From an uncultured candidate division WWE3 bacterium (GTDB lineage Bacteria > Patescibacteriota > WWE3 > UBA101185 > UBA10185): a stretch of 59,609 nucleotides of DNA. Below are positions 44,313 to 51,942 of this stretch, piece by piece. Location: positions 1 to 59,609 of the forward strand of contig CALKWN010000067.1 of NCBI GenBank assembly GCA_938004185.1, read 5' to 3'. Under the pieces are notes generated by a model. The model did no database searches, was not told where the DNA came from, and saw nothing but the letters and a program-made list of their open reading frames with translations. The translations under genes were made by a program, and so were the position numbers. The number at the start of each line of letters is the position of its first letter. Positions within the stretch are counted from its first letter, which is position 1.

Positions 44313-44597
44313 CTACTTACGTGTAAGCCACTCGCGCAGCTCTTGAAGACCTTCAACTTCGTTTACTAGAAATGCCAGGCCACCTGCCAGTCTGATCTGG
44401 TTCATCGTGGTTTCCTGACGCGGTGTTGGGCGAGCCTTGCCAGCCTTGGTTTCGATGCCGAAGTACCGACCCTCGTGGCAGCAGATGAAGTCCAGTGACG
44501 GTGCGCCCAACCCGTTCTGCACAGGACAATGCCAGTAAGCGCCGAACTCGGTAAGCACCTTCTTTACCTGAGCTTTTACTTTTCCTTCCGGCGTCAT
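44313..44597 (-). CDS. VRR-NUC nuclease, 94 aa
   Basis: The VRR-NUC pattern is complete: AQVKKVLTEFGAYW, PSLDFICCHEGRYFGIETKAG (catalytic D, E and K) and TPRQETTMNQIRLAGGLAFLV. These PD-(D/E)XK enzymes resolve branched DNA, and phage members act in replication or recombination. ATG 44597 overlaps the upstream stop (ATGA), which is why I reject a GTG two codons earlier. The stop codon is within the palindrome at 44316-44327. Confidence 0.85.
   Translation of the reverse strand: MTPEGKVKAQVKKVLTEFGAYWHCPVQNGLGAPSLDFICCHEGRYFGIETKAGKARPTPRQETTMNQIRLAGGLAFLVNEVEGLQELREWLTRK
44316..44327 (-). promoter_or_regulatory. Palindrome CTTACGTGTAAG upstream of the HNH gene at 43859
   Basis: A perfect core that also provides the stop codon of the VRR-NUC gene. 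No good -10 is visible before the HNH start at 44299. Confidence 0.55.
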
Positions 44598-44839
44598 GCG
44601 CACACGCCCTCGATGTAGTGAATGATCTTCTCGCGGAACCGCTCAATCCGCGTAGCGGCTTCCTTGTTGATCTCGTCGTACTCAGACTCGATGTCGACCT
44701 TGTACTGATCAAGTTCATCCTGAACATCCATCAGGCGGGCGCAGAGGGCGATGCCGAGTTCGTCTTCGTCCTTCAGCTCGTTGGTTGCCAGAAGGATCAG
44801 TTCCTCAGTGGTGAGATTGTCGTATTTAGTGATCTTCAT
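44594..44839 (-). CDS. Acidic helical protein, 81 aa
   Basis: Nearly all helix with coiled-coil potential (LTTEELILLATNELKDEDEL, VDIESEYDEINKEAATRIER). It is negatively charged and of unknown function. It is the first gene downstream of the palindrome/promoter at 44853-44874 and overlaps the VRR-NUC start (ATGA), so the two are probably made together. Confidence 0.65.
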   Translation of the reverse strand: MKITKYDNLTTEELILLATNELKDEDELGIALCARLMDVQDELDQYKVDIESEYDEINKEAATRIERFREKIIHYIEGVCA

Positions 44840-44852
44840 ACCTATGACCTTA

Positions 44853-44874
44853 GTTATAGATGATTACATGTAAG
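44853..44874 (-). promoter_or_regulatory. Palindrome plus -10 upstream of the gene at 44839
   Basis: ATTACATGTAAG at 44863-44874. On the minus strand TATAAC (44858-44853) follows 10 bases after the centre. The same arrangement is found at 59081-59103. Confidence 0.6.
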
Positions 44875-44934
44875 TACATGACAGGGAGTGTATATCTATT
44901 CTGATTAGACGTAAAGATTTGTAGCGGTAATTTT

Positions 44935-45594
44935 TCACGAACCACAAAACTCGCAGTATTTTTTGCCGACTTGACACCAAGAGCACAGTCCCGAAGGCTT
45001 GGCGGGCCACTTGTCTTGCTGATAGGCGTTGTCCAAGCGATTCACTCGCGCCATGAAGTTACTCCAGATCGTCGGTACGTCATCGCGGTGGACATCCTGA
45101 ACCGTAGTCTTGCCGTGAGCCAACCAGATGAACATGGTCTTGGCACGGGTGATCGTCTTGTCCTCGGACATCTTCATAGCGGCGAACAGTTCGAGCTGGC
45201 TGGACTCAGGTTTCACCTTGCCGGTCTTATAGTCACCAAGTAGCACGGCGTCACCGTTCTTGACACCCACGTCGATCTTGCCACGGGTCCAGCAGCTCTT
45301 GTCCCACCAACCGCAGGGCACTAGATTACGCGTAAGTGCAAGTTCCTGCTCAACGAAAACACCGGGCTTGTCGAGCTTGGCTGCGATGGACTCGTACTGC
45401 ATGTACTTCTCGGGCAGGGGCACCTTGTCCTTGAGTCGGAGTTCGAGCGCCTTGTGTACCTCGTTACCGTGGCGAATTGCTTCGGTTTCCTTGAACGGAA
45501 CAACCTTGTCGATTTTGAGCAGCTTATACTGCCTTGGACACTGCTCAAAATTCGTAAGGCTGGAGTGTGACCAGGGTGGGATTTTAGCGGTCAA
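44935..45594 (-). CDS. RecB/Cas4-type PD-(D/E)XK exonuclease, 219 aa
   Basis: Core motifs are RGKIDVGV (104-111) and LLGDYKTGK (118-126), the D-x-n-E/D-x-K of RecB-like nucleases. C19 near the N-terminus and C204, C207, C214 and C217 near the end could hold an iron-sulphur cluster, as in Cas4/AddB. It starts at TTG 45594, overlapping the polymerase stop, with GGAG 8 bases before. No ATG is available near it. Probable roles are host DNA degradation or recombination. Confidence 0.8.
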   Translation of the reverse strand: MTAKIPPWSHSSLTNFEQCPRQYKLLKIDKVVPFKETEAIRHGNEVHKALELRLKDKVPLPEKYMQYESIAAKLDKPGVFVEQELALTRNLVPCGWWDKSCWTRGKIDVGVKNGDAVLLGDYKTGKVKPESSQLELFAAMKMSEDKTITRAKTMFIWLAHGKTTVQDVHRDDVPTIWSNFMARVNRLDNAYQQDKWPAKPSGLCSWCQVGKKYCEFCGS

Positions 45595-47552
45595 AGGTGT
45601 TCTCCAAAAAAGGGCGGAATAAATCCGTCCAGTGTTTTAACTATGTTCATCACGCCGAGTAATGACAATATACTAATTGCCTCGTCGATATACCATTGAT
45701 AATCAAGGTCTTTTGGCAAAGCATCCGGCAAGTCCATGCAGAGTTTTCCACCTTCCGTCTTGGCGACGCGATTACCGCTTGATACGTAGCTGATTGGCGG
45801 TTGAGGTAGTTTTGACATGTACCAACGGGCTACTCGACCGAACGGTACGCCACCGACACCCACTTCGATCGGTTTGGGTCGTGACTTGCGGTTAACAGGT
45901 TTCTTTGACCAACCTGGGCGAACCCACTGCCGATCTTCGATCTCATACCAGTCGTCCACCCACACCATTTCGTCATACTGAATGCCACCCCCTTGCACGT
46001 CCCGAATCGCCACGAAGTCCCGCATGTTGGTCTGCTTCGGGATGAACACCTCGGGCTTGATGCCGTCCTTGATATAGGCGATCGCTGCATTGGTGCACAC
46101 CTGCATGGTCGGGTTCTTCATCAGGCTCATCTCGGCATACAGACCCTTACCCTTGACCTTACCGTTGGTGGTGACCGCGATGTAGTTGTTCACGTTAGCC
46201 ATTGCGACATGGGAGTAGGGCGTTTCTTCGTACTCGAACCCGGTAAACGCCTCGTTGGCCTTGAACACATCCAGTACCTGCTGGCGGGTCTCCGGAGAGT
46301 AGATAATCAGGATACCATCCGTGTTGGCCGAACCGACCTTGACGCCGGGGATTTTCTCCAGTTTGTCGATCAGGATCAGCAGGTTAAGTTGCCCGGTAAG
46401 GCACACCGCCAGCATTAGGTCAGGAGAGTAGAAGGCGGAATACTTGTTGCCCAGCTTGCCGTACGTGCCGTTGAGGGTAATTTTGAGCGAATTGGCCACA
46501 GCCTTGTCACCGCTACGCTTCGCCGCGATACGCTGCTCGTAGATGCTTCGGTATGCCTCGATGAACTTCTCACCCTTGTTGCCCCCCAGATTGGGGATCA
46601 GCCCGCACTTCATGATGATGTTTGGGTAATAGCTACTGACATCGAAGTCCGAGAGCAACACGTCGTCAGATGCCTCGACGTAGAACTTCAGGTCATGCGT
46701 GGAGTGCAGTCCACCGATGCCGACCTTGTACGTACCGGACCCCAGCTTGAAGTCGTTATCCAGCCAGTCTGGTGCCACGGGTGAACCCTTCTGGTCGATC
46801 GCAAACCGCTCGTTCTCCAGGTTGTCGATCAACATCTGGATGTTCAGGTTCGAGGTCTTGATGAAATCAGGTGCGGTGTAAGTAACGAACCTGGGGATCG
46901 GACGCTCCTGCTTACCTGTAATCGAGAGCTTCTTGCGGAGGATCGCTTCGGCAACCTGGGCGTCGGACTTCGACCGGAGATCAACCCCGTACTCATCACT
47001 CAGTCGGCAGCGCAGCTCGATCTGTTCGCGCAATTCATTAAACAGTGCCGTGGTTCCGCCACAGTCGTTGAAACAATACTTCGCCACGGTGGGGAGCATC
47101 TCGCTGGGCAAGTCCTGGTCGTGTGCTACCGGCATGTCCATCATGGTCTTGTAACCCATGCGGCCCATATACCGCTTGAGCGAGACCTTATCCCCCGGTG
47201 CGACTTCCATAAGGTCGATGTGATCGAACTCGTAGCTCGGGATGTTGAACTGCTTCATAGTCATCCAGTGGCGCAGCTCGCCTTCAATGATGGCGTTGGC
47301 CAGGTTCTTGAGCTGCTGCTCAGTCCACCCTGTCATGGCGGCGCACACCAGTGGGTAGTCGAAATCCCACCCGTTGAAGCTGACGAACGTCAGGTCATCC
47401 CTGGAGAACATGCGGATCATGTCCTCGCGGTCGTCGTCGGAGTGCTGCCAGAACGGGTATTGCTCACCTGTCTCCAGGATCGTTACGCAACACAGGAAAA
47501 CAGGCCAGCGATTCCCGATGATTTCCGTATCGAAGACGGCGTGGTGGTTCAT
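45591..47552 (-). CDS. Family B DNA polymerase, 653 aa
   Basis: Exonuclease motifs are VFDTE (6-10), FNGWDFD (59-65) and YCFND (159-163). Polymerase motif A is DFDVSSYYP (302-310), motif B is KITLNGTYG (357-365) and motif C is NTDG (410-413). N replaces the first D of DTD, as in some phage enzymes. It is short for family B but has every active-site element, so it is probably the replicative enzyme. It starts 8 bases after the nucleotidyltransferase gene. Confidence 0.9.
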   Translation of the reverse strand: MNHHAVFDTEIIGNRWPVFLCCVTILETGEQYPFWQHSDDDREDMIRMFSRDDLTFVSFNGWDFDYPLVCAAMTGWTEQQLKNLANAIIEGELRHWMTMKQFNIPSYEFDHIDLMEVAPGDKVSLKRYMGRMGYKTMMDMPVAHDQDLPSEMLPTVAKYCFNDCGGTTALFNELREQIELRCRLSDEYGVDLRSKSDAQVAEAILRKKLSITGKQERPIPRFVTYTAPDFIKTSNLNIQMLIDNLENERFAIDQKGSPVAPDWLDNDFKLGSGTYKVGIGGLHSTHDLKFYVEASDDVLLSDFDVSSYYPNIIMKCGLIPNLGGNKGEKFIEAYRSIYEQRIAAKRSGDKAVANSLKITLNGTYGKLGNKYSAFYSPDLMLAVCLTGQLNLLILIDKLEKIPGVKVGSANTDGILIIYSPETRQQVLDVFKANEAFTGFEYEETPYSHVAMANVNNYIAVTTNGKVKGKGLYAEMSLMKNPTMQVCTNAAIAYIKDGIKPEVFIPKQTNMRDFVAIRDVQGGGIQYDEMVWVDDWYEIEDRQWVRPGWSKKPVNRKSRPKPIEVGVGGVPFGRVARWYMSKLPQPPISYVSSGNRVAKTEGGKLCMDLPDALPKDLDYQWYIDEAISILSLLGVMNIVKTLDGFIPPFFGEHL

Positions 47553-47559
47553 TTAATCC

Positions 47560-48504
47560 TCACTGGAAGATGCGGTCAATAATTGCCCCGACATAGGTGG
47601 AGTTGATTTTTTCCTCGTCAACGTCTCGCAACGCGTTAATAAGCTGACTCATGTACGCTTGATCAACCCCGGTCAGCTGCTCACGCAGGACATCGCGTTT
47701 ACGCAAGTCGATCTCGCTAATCTGCCACATGATTTTCAGCATTTGGCCCGCTGTGATGCGCCACCCGCGTTCAATGAACTTCTTGGTTCTAAAGATTGAA
47801 GCAATCGGGTAGAGCGAACCTTTGTACTTCAACTCTCGACTCAGCAACGCTTCGAGAGCCTCTGGGTGTAGCACCAACTTGTCGTCGCCAAAGTCATAGT
47901 AATTCATGGCGTGAACGAAGTCGTAGTTGTTGTGGATTTCAGTCGGCTCGCCGTAGAAACGAATAACGATCTGCATTTTGTTCGACAGAGTAATCGCGTT
48001 CTGCGACATGAACACTGGGCGGTAAAGTTCACCTTCTTCAGACTGCTCAAGCGTTTGCACAAAGTCTTCAACAGCGTCAGCCGAACGCGACTCGAAATAG
48101 TCGTACTCGCTCATGTTTTCGCCAGCGACACCTGCGGACTTGATATAAATCACCACCCGGTCTTCAGTGAAACCCTTTATGTTTTCGATGGTTTCTTCGC
48201 GCACTTCTGGTACGCAAGGCTTAACACGTTCAGCCACGTCGATAGTTTTGGTTGCATTGAACTTACTTACGTAATACTTAGCGACAGCTAAGGTCGTAGC
48301 TTTGTTGCGGAAATACACGTCATAGTCGTTGACGCGTTCACCCAGTAGCATTGAAGCAATCGAACCGCCCGTCACAATCGTGTGCTTGGCGACAAGTGCC
48401 CTGACATCTGGATCGTCAATCGTAGCAACCCACTCTTTGAGTTTAGTTGCCAGTTCACGTCGAATACCAGACGCCTTGCGCCCATACCTGATTTCATTGT
48501 TCAT
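47560..48504 (-). CDS. Polymerase beta-type nucleotidyltransferase, 314 aa
   Basis: The fold signature TGGSIASMLLGERVNDYDVYF gives GGS at 46-48 and the metal-binding D60 and D62. No known C-terminal partner domain is recognised in the rest (YFESRSADAVEDFVQTLEQS; YKGSLYPIASIFRTKKFI). Starts at ATG 48504 after GGAGGATTG; a longer in-frame start (48615) would run back through the zinc-finger gene. Substrates for this superfamily range from tRNA ends to protein side chains, so the target is open. Confidence 0.75.
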   Translation of the reverse strand: MNNEIRYGRKASGIRRELATKLKEWVATIDDPDVRALVAKHTIVTGGSIASMLLGERVNDYDVYFRNKATTLAVAKYYVSKFNATKTIDVAERVKPCVPEVREETIENIKGFTEDRVVIYIKSAGVAGENMSEYDYFESRSADAVEDFVQTLEQSEEGELYRPVFMSQNAITLSNKMQIVIRFYGEPTEIHNNYDFVHAMNYYDFGDDKLVLHPEALEALLSRELKYKGSLYPIASIFRTKKFIERGWRITAGQMLKIMWQISEIDLRKRDVLREQLTGVDQAYMSQLINALRDVDEEKINSTYVGAIIDRIFQ

Positions 48505-48505
48505 C

Positions 48506-48730
48506 TCAATCCTCCGTTTCAATCCCGTTACGCTTGCGAGCCGAGTTGTATCGCATGTGGTCAGTCGCACAGTCCTTACAACAGTAACGGGCACCGTCTT
48601 CCGTGGGGTCACCACACCAATTGCACTCGGTGTAATGGCGAGGCGGCTTTACTTTGAGGCGGGCGGCTTCCACACCTGCTGTTATCGCTGCTTCAATGCG
48701 GGCGTCGCTGAGGTCTGCGTCATCGGCCAT
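48506..48730 (-). CDS. Small zinc-finger protein, 74 aa
   Basis: Four-cysteine finger in CNWCGDPTEDGARYCCKDC, resembling the DksA/TraR-type finger or the 'FYVE-like' small treble clefs of phages. The N-terminal half is helical and acidic (ADLSDARIEAAITAGVEAAR). The DksA/TraR-like layout suggests modulation of host RNA polymerase, but the length is also compatible with a simple DNA-binding role. It starts with TAATG overlap to the deaminase gene and ends one base before the nucleotidyltransferase ATG. Confidence 0.7.
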   Translation of the reverse strand: MADDADLSDARIEAAITAGVEAARLKVKPPRHYTECNWCGDPTEDGARYCCKDCATDHMRYNSARKRNGIETED

Positions 48731-49164
48731 TACTTTTTCTCCAGGTATTCAATTTCGACGCCTGCTTCTTCAAACATCTGGCAGCTTATGACTGCTGACC
48801 CTGCCCATAATCCGTCGCTATCCGGAGTCGGTGCGACAACTTTCTTGATGCCGGACTGGATGATCAGCTTGGCGCATTCATGGCAGGGGAACTTGGTAAC
48901 GATCAGGCCGCACCCTTCGAGCGGGACACCCACGGCGGCGGCGTTAGCGATAGCGTTGGCTTCGGCATGAACTACCAACTTCAGCTTGATCTCGCGATCG
49001 GCATAACGAGCCGGATCGTCATTCACCCCACGTGGGAAACCGTTCCACCCGGTAGCCCGTACAACCCCGCGATGATCGACAATGGCTGCGCCAACCTGGG
49101 TGCGGGGGTCTTTAGAATGCTTGGCGGCGGTTACCGCCTCCGGCCAATACTTGGTCAGGTTCAC
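48730..49164 (-). CDS. dCMP/deoxycytidylate deaminase
   Basis: The zinc and catalytic motifs are HAE (66-68) and PCHEC (93-97, C94 and C97), with R-T-Q-V-G-A-A-I at 21-28. The 144-residue length is normal. It supplies dUMP for dTTP synthesis, in line with the dUTPase encoded by the overlapping upstream gene (ATGA). Confidence 0.9.
   Translation of the reverse strand: MNLTKYWPEAVTAAKHSKDPRTQVGAAIVDHRGVVRATGWNGFPRGVNDDPARYADREIKLKLVVHAEANAIANAAAVGVPLEGCGLIVTKFPCHECAKLIIQSGIKKVVAPTPDSDGLWAGSAVISCQMFEEAGVEIEYLEKK
48787..48794 (+). other. TATGACTG motif copy 3
   Basis: GCTTATGACTGCTGACC, antisense within the deaminase gene. Confidence 0.4.
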
Positions 49165-49607
49165 GAGCCTGTACTCCCGAAACCGCCTGCGCCACGCTCA
49201 CTGTGGCCAAGTTCTTCACGGCTTGCAACCTCAACCCACTCGCACCGTGGTACTTCCTGCAAAACGAGCTGTGCAATGCGCTCACCCTTGGCAATGTTCA
49301 GCTCTACTGAGCCGTGCGTGTTCTCGGCGATGATGCAGATTTCACCGAGGTAGGGTTCGTCCACGGTGCCCGGAGCGTTCGGTATGCGCAGCTTGGTTTT
49401 CAGCGACATGCCTGAACGTGGACGAACCTGAAACTCATAGCCTTCCGGCAAGCCGACGTAGACGCCGGTCGGGATCAGCTTGGTTTCCTTGGGTTGCAGC
49501 ACCACGTTGTGATTGGCTCGGATGTCCATGCCGGAATCACCGGGTTTGGCGTACACCGGCAAACCGTGTTCGTGGTTAAGCTCGGCGTAGATTTTTACTT
49601 TGACCAT
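49161..49607 (-). CDS. dut: dUTPase (dUTP pyrophosphatase)
   Basis: All five conserved motifs of trimeric dUTPases are present: AKPGDSGMDIRAN (21-33), RPRSGMSLK (62-70), GTVDEPYLGE (80-89), GERIAQLVL (107-115) and the C-terminal RGAGGFGSTG (138-147). It hydrolyses dUTP to dUMP and keeps uracil out of DNA. ATG 49607 follows AAGGAGAAAC. Upstream is the palindrome at 49634. Confidence 0.95.
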   Translation of the reverse strand: MVKVKIYAELNHEHGLPVYAKPGDSGMDIRANHNVVLQPKETKLIPTGVYVGLPEGYEFQVRPRSGMSLKTKLRIPNAPGTVDEPYLGEICIIAENTHGSVELNIAKGERIAQLVLQEVPRCEWVEVASREELGHSERGAGGFGSTGS

Positions 49608-49633
49608 CGTTTCTCCTTGGAAAATTCGATCAG

Positions 49634-49645
49634 CTTACAGGTAAG
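49634..49645 (-). promoter_or_regulatory. Palindrome CTTACAGGTAAG upstream of the dUTPase gene
   Basis: Core 27 bases before the ATG at 49607. Half-site GTAAGCAAGTGT. A weak TTGCTT-17-ATTTTC pair overlaps it. It separates this nucleotide operon from upstream small genes. Confidence 0.6.
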
Positions 49646-49672
49646 CAAGTGTATTGGGTAGAGCTAAATGCG

Positions 49673-49699
49673 TTAACTAGCTATGTCATTTTTGCTCAT
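49673..49699 (-). CDS. Eight-codon ORF with perfect Shine-Dalgarno
   Basis: ATG 49699 overlaps the preceding TGA, after AAGGAGGTGAAGTG, and encodes MSKNDIAS then TAA. This could be a regulatory mini-ORF, the remnant of a longer gene, or chance. It lies between a small gene and the palindrome that precedes the dUTPase gene. Confidence 0.3.
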   Translation of the reverse strand: MSKNDIAS

Positions 49700-49791
49700 C
49701 ACTTCACCTCCTTACAGAACGGACCAAATGTGTAGGTAGGAAAATCCCACCAGTAGAGAATACGGTTGCCGATTTGCTTTTCTTGGTACAT
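49699..49791 (-). CDS. Very small protein, 30 aa
   Basis: ATG 49791 overlaps the stop of the coiled-coil gene (TGATG). The product starts MYQEKQIGNRILYWWDF and ends with FCKEVK. It is aromatic-rich. Coupled position supports reality. The longer overlapping ORF beginning at 49884 is rejected as lacking a ribosome-binding site. Confidence 0.5.
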   Translation of the reverse strand: MYQEKQIGNRILYWWDFPTYTFGPFCKEVK

Positions 49792-50192
49792 CACTTCCCA
49801 TCGCTTTCTTTGATGGCTGACAGGGCTTCGTCGATTGCCTTTTCTCCTGCAAACAATTTCGGGTGATAGCTGCTGCATGTCCAATTGTCTGAAAGCTCTG
49901 CTTTGATTCCCTCGTTTGTCTTCTCCAACGCCTCCCGCAACTGTTCAGCGTGGAGTTGGGATGCGGCGAGTTCGGCTTGTGAATCAGCATTGGCTTGACA
50001 GGCTTTAACGTGAGCAATGCTTAGTCGCCCCACCTCCGCTTTCTGTTGCTCAAATGCGGCTTTATATCGGCCAATCTCTTCGTTCAACATATCGAAAGCT
50101 GCTTCAACGCTGCTACGCAGATTGCGTTCAATGCGATTCTCCGCAGTAAGCTCGCGCACTCTGGCGGTGAGTTGTTCGATTGTTTGGGTCAT
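49791..50192 (-). CDS. Coiled-coil protein A, shares N-terminus with protein B
   Basis: 133 residues, mainly coiled coil (MTQTIEQLTARVREL at the start, then RSSVEAAFDMLNEEIGRYK). The first 15 residues are identical to those of the gene at 50433. The DNA identity covers 48 bases, including 4 before the ATG (50149-50196 and 50677-50724). The start overlaps the upstream stop (ATGA). The function is unknown. Confidence 0.65.
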   Translation of the reverse strand: MTQTIEQLTARVRELTAENRIERNLRSSVEAAFDMLNEEIGRYKAAFEQQKAEVGRLSIAHVKACQANADSQAELAASQLHAEQLREALEKTNEGIKAELSDNWTCSSYHPKLFAGEKAIDEALSAIKESDGK

Positions 50193-50196
50193 TTCA
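50149..50196. repeat. 48-bp direct repeat, copy 1
   Basis: Exact match to 50677-50724. It covers the start codon and first 15 codons of two minus-strand genes, and 4 bases upstream. Confidence 0.9.
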
Positions 50197-50431
50197 CTTC
50201 GTCCTTCGTTATGAAGTAGCCATCTTTCACAAAGCCGCGAAAGTATTTCCCGCTAATTCCGGCCTGCATCGGGACCGTAAAAGCCTCCAGCGCCTCGGCG
50301 ACCTTGTGAAACTGTTCCATCGAAATCTCAAACTTGTCATACATCAGATCGTCAAAATCCGCGCCGTCTGCCTGTTCGTCATCAAGGCCGAGCACGTTCA
50401 TTGCCAATTCTTCAGCGTCCATGTAGTTCAT
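50189..50431 (-). CDS. Acidic phage protein, 80 aa
   Basis: The product MNYMDAEELAMNVLGLDDEQADGADF is strongly acidic in the first half, followed by a helical and beta part (KVAEALEAFTVPMQAG, GYFITKDEVK). It is soluble with no recognised family. It lies between the two genes that share the 48-base repeat, so it was probably separated from an ancestral neighbour by duplication. Confidence 0.65.
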   Translation of the reverse strand: MNYMDAEELAMNVLGLDDEQADGADFDDLMYDKFEISMEQFHKVAEALEAFTVPMQAGISGKYFRGFVKDGYFITKDEVK

Positions 50432-50432
50432 C

Positions 50433-50720
50433 TCACATCTCCTTCACGAACTTGCGCCATTCGCCGGAACGGATTTCCTTAGCCACGCGAGCAGCATCCA
50501 ACCGGTGAAATTTAGTTTCAGTAGCAACTTGCAAGGCACAAGCCTCCGCTACTCGCTGCTCTGCCTTGGCGAGTTGTTCGTATAGAGCGTCTGCTGCTTT
50601 GACAGCCTTATCTCCATCAAGCGCCCGTTGATTTCGATTAACAACTTCGCGGATCAGCCTCGCGTTCTCTTTCTCCAGCTCGCGCACTCTGGCGGTGAGT
50701 TGTTCGATTGTTTGGGTCAT
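50433..50720 (-). CDS. Coiled-coil protein B, paralogue of protein A
   Basis: 95 residues starting at ATG 50720 (ATGA overlap with the upstream stop), MTQTIEQLTARVREL then LEKENARLIREVVNRN. The coiled coil continues to residue 75. It ends with RVAKEIRSGEWRKFV. Only the N-terminal 15 codons are shared with protein A, so this is a local duplication or recombination of a start module. Confidence 0.65.
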   Translation of the reverse strand: MTQTIEQLTARVRELEKENARLIREVVNRNQRALDGDKAVKAADALYEQLAKAEQRVAEACALQVATETKFHRLDAARVAKEIRSGEWRKFVKEM

Positions 50721-50724
50721 TTCA
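50677..50724. repeat. 48-bp direct repeat, copy 2
   Basis: Exact copy of 50149-50196, 528 bases away. Confidence 0.9.
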
Positions 50725-51034
50725 ATATCTCGCTCCAAGCTTTATCGAAAGCATCCATTGCTTCTTTCGGGCTTTTACCGAATCCAGCAACACCTTCTTG
50801 AATATTGACACCGTACAAAGCACACCAATGATCACCGTCCAAAGACAATACGGGGCGGTAAAGAACGGAAGGGCGAGCCATCTCATATGCAGCAATAGAG
50901 AACTCTTGAGCCACGCAAGCGGCGTGGTGCGATACATCCATGCCTTGGCGAATTGCTCGTTCAAAAATATCACCTAAGTCTGCCCCAGTAATTCGGCTAC
51001 GCACTGCGTCGTAAATTGCTTGATAGCTTTCCAT
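50717..51034 (-). CDS. Phage protein with GFGKSP tail, 105 aa
   Basis: Starts at ATG 51034, overlapping the upstream TGA (TGATG). The N-terminal part is helical (YQAIYDAVRSRITGADLGDI) and the C-terminal part has WCALYGVNIQEGVAGFGKSP. This last segment, a G-x-G-x-[ST]-P turn after a beta strand, is seen in small phage proteins of unknown role. No catalytic site is visible. Confidence 0.65.
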   Translation of the reverse strand: MESYQAIYDAVRSRITGADLGDIFERAIRQGMDVSHHAACVAQEFSIAAYEMARPSVLYRPVLSLDGDHWCALYGVNIQEGVAGFGKSPKEAMDAFDKAWSEILK

Positions 51035-51456
51035 CACTGTTCTCCTTTCACGCTTTCAATGGCCGCTTGTGCTTGGTGGTAATCGGCCATGCTGACGATC
51101 TGTGCGGTGAATCCGTCGAAGTCGGTGCATTCTTCGTGGGAGTCCATGAACCGCTGAAGCTCTGCCAGCAGTTCGTCGCGCTGCTTCTCGACATTGGCTA
51201 TCACCCCGGCCAACGTTTTGTCGTTGTCTGCGATGATTTCGAGAAGCTCGGTATCAATCCCAGCACAGGCATTGATACAGGCCACAATACGGCGAGCGTT
51301 TTCGTAGTCAGCATCAATCGTTCTATCGCTATCTAGCCAGCCTCCTTTTTCTATACGAGTCCAACAGACATCGGAGCGATCTGCGCTAACTCCGACAACA
51401 CCTTGCCCGTTGTTAAAAGCGCGCCACGGTTCCGGCGTATGCTTGTTCTCGCTCAT
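51034..51456 (-). CDS. Conserved phage protein with N-terminal HTPEPW, 140 aa
   Basis: Begins MSENKHTPEPWRAF, with DYENARRIVACINACAGI (residues about 50-67). This is a very common phage and prophage protein type of unknown function. The second half is helical (LLAELQRFMDSHEECTDFDG). It overlaps its neighbour at each end (ATGA, TGATG). Confidence 0.75.
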   Translation of the reverse strand: MSENKHTPEPWRAFNNGQGVVGVSADRSDVCWTRIEKGGWLDSDRTIDADYENARRIVACINACAGIDTELLEIIADNDKTLAGVIANVEKQRDELLAELQRFMDSHEECTDFDGFTAQIVSMADYHQAQAAIESVKGEQ

Positions 51457-51644
51457 TCTTGTTCTCCCAACTTAATAAACTTACCGCACGTTTCGCGCAT
51501 CGGCATAAAGGCTACCGGAGCACCTTCGCCACCCCACCAGCAATTTGCTTGGTGGGCCAGTTCGTCAGTCCATTTACGGTTGCATTCTGTATTGGCGCAT
51601 TCTGCTGATTCAGCGCAATACGATTTGTCACGGAAGCAGATCAT
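51453..51644 (-). CDS. Cysteine-rich phage protein, 63 aa
   Basis: Start at ATG 51644, overlapping the upstream stop (ATGA), rather than 12 codons earlier. Seven cysteines (ICFRDKSYCAESAECANTEC, then CWW and TCGKF) suggest one or two zinc sites. I do not recognise a named family, but small Cys-rich proteins like this are common in phage early regions. Confidence 0.65.
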   Translation of the reverse strand: MICFRDKSYCAESAECANTECNRKWTDELAHQANCWWGGEGAPVAFMPMRETCGKFIKLGEQE

Positions 51645-51907
51645 TTGGTTTCTCCCAGCTTGACGATGAGTGGAACGCACTTTGGGCAGTCGTCACCATC
51701 TGGCGCATCGAAGTATTCCCATCCGTCCTCCATTAAATGGCGGTAAGCAACCACAGGCGCATCACGGTACTTGGCGAGTTCGGCTTTCAACCGCTCGTTC
51801 TCTGCTTGTAGCTGCTCAATTAGGTCGGCGGCTTCATAAACATCATCCGGCTGAATCGCGTCTTCACACGAGTTGCGCAGTCGTTCAATCAGTTCTTGGT
51901 AATCCAC
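51641..51907 (-). CDS. Small helical protein, 88 aa
   Basis: GTG 51907 is chosen because GGAG lies 9 bases before it; an upstream TTG would put GGAG inside the coding region. The product has two helices (DYQELIERLRNS, AADLIEQLQAENERLKAEL) and a C-terminal part with CPKC. It resembles common phage proteins of the 'ELIERLR...AADLIEQL' type, whose function is unknown. Confidence 0.65.
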   Translation of the reverse strand: MDYQELIERLRNSCEDAIQPDDVYEAADLIEQLQAENERLKAELAKYRDAPVVAYRHLMEDGWEYFDAPDGDDCPKCVPLIVKLGETK

Positions 51908-51942
51908 AATTACTATCTCCAAAATAATTCAACGTAAAAGGT

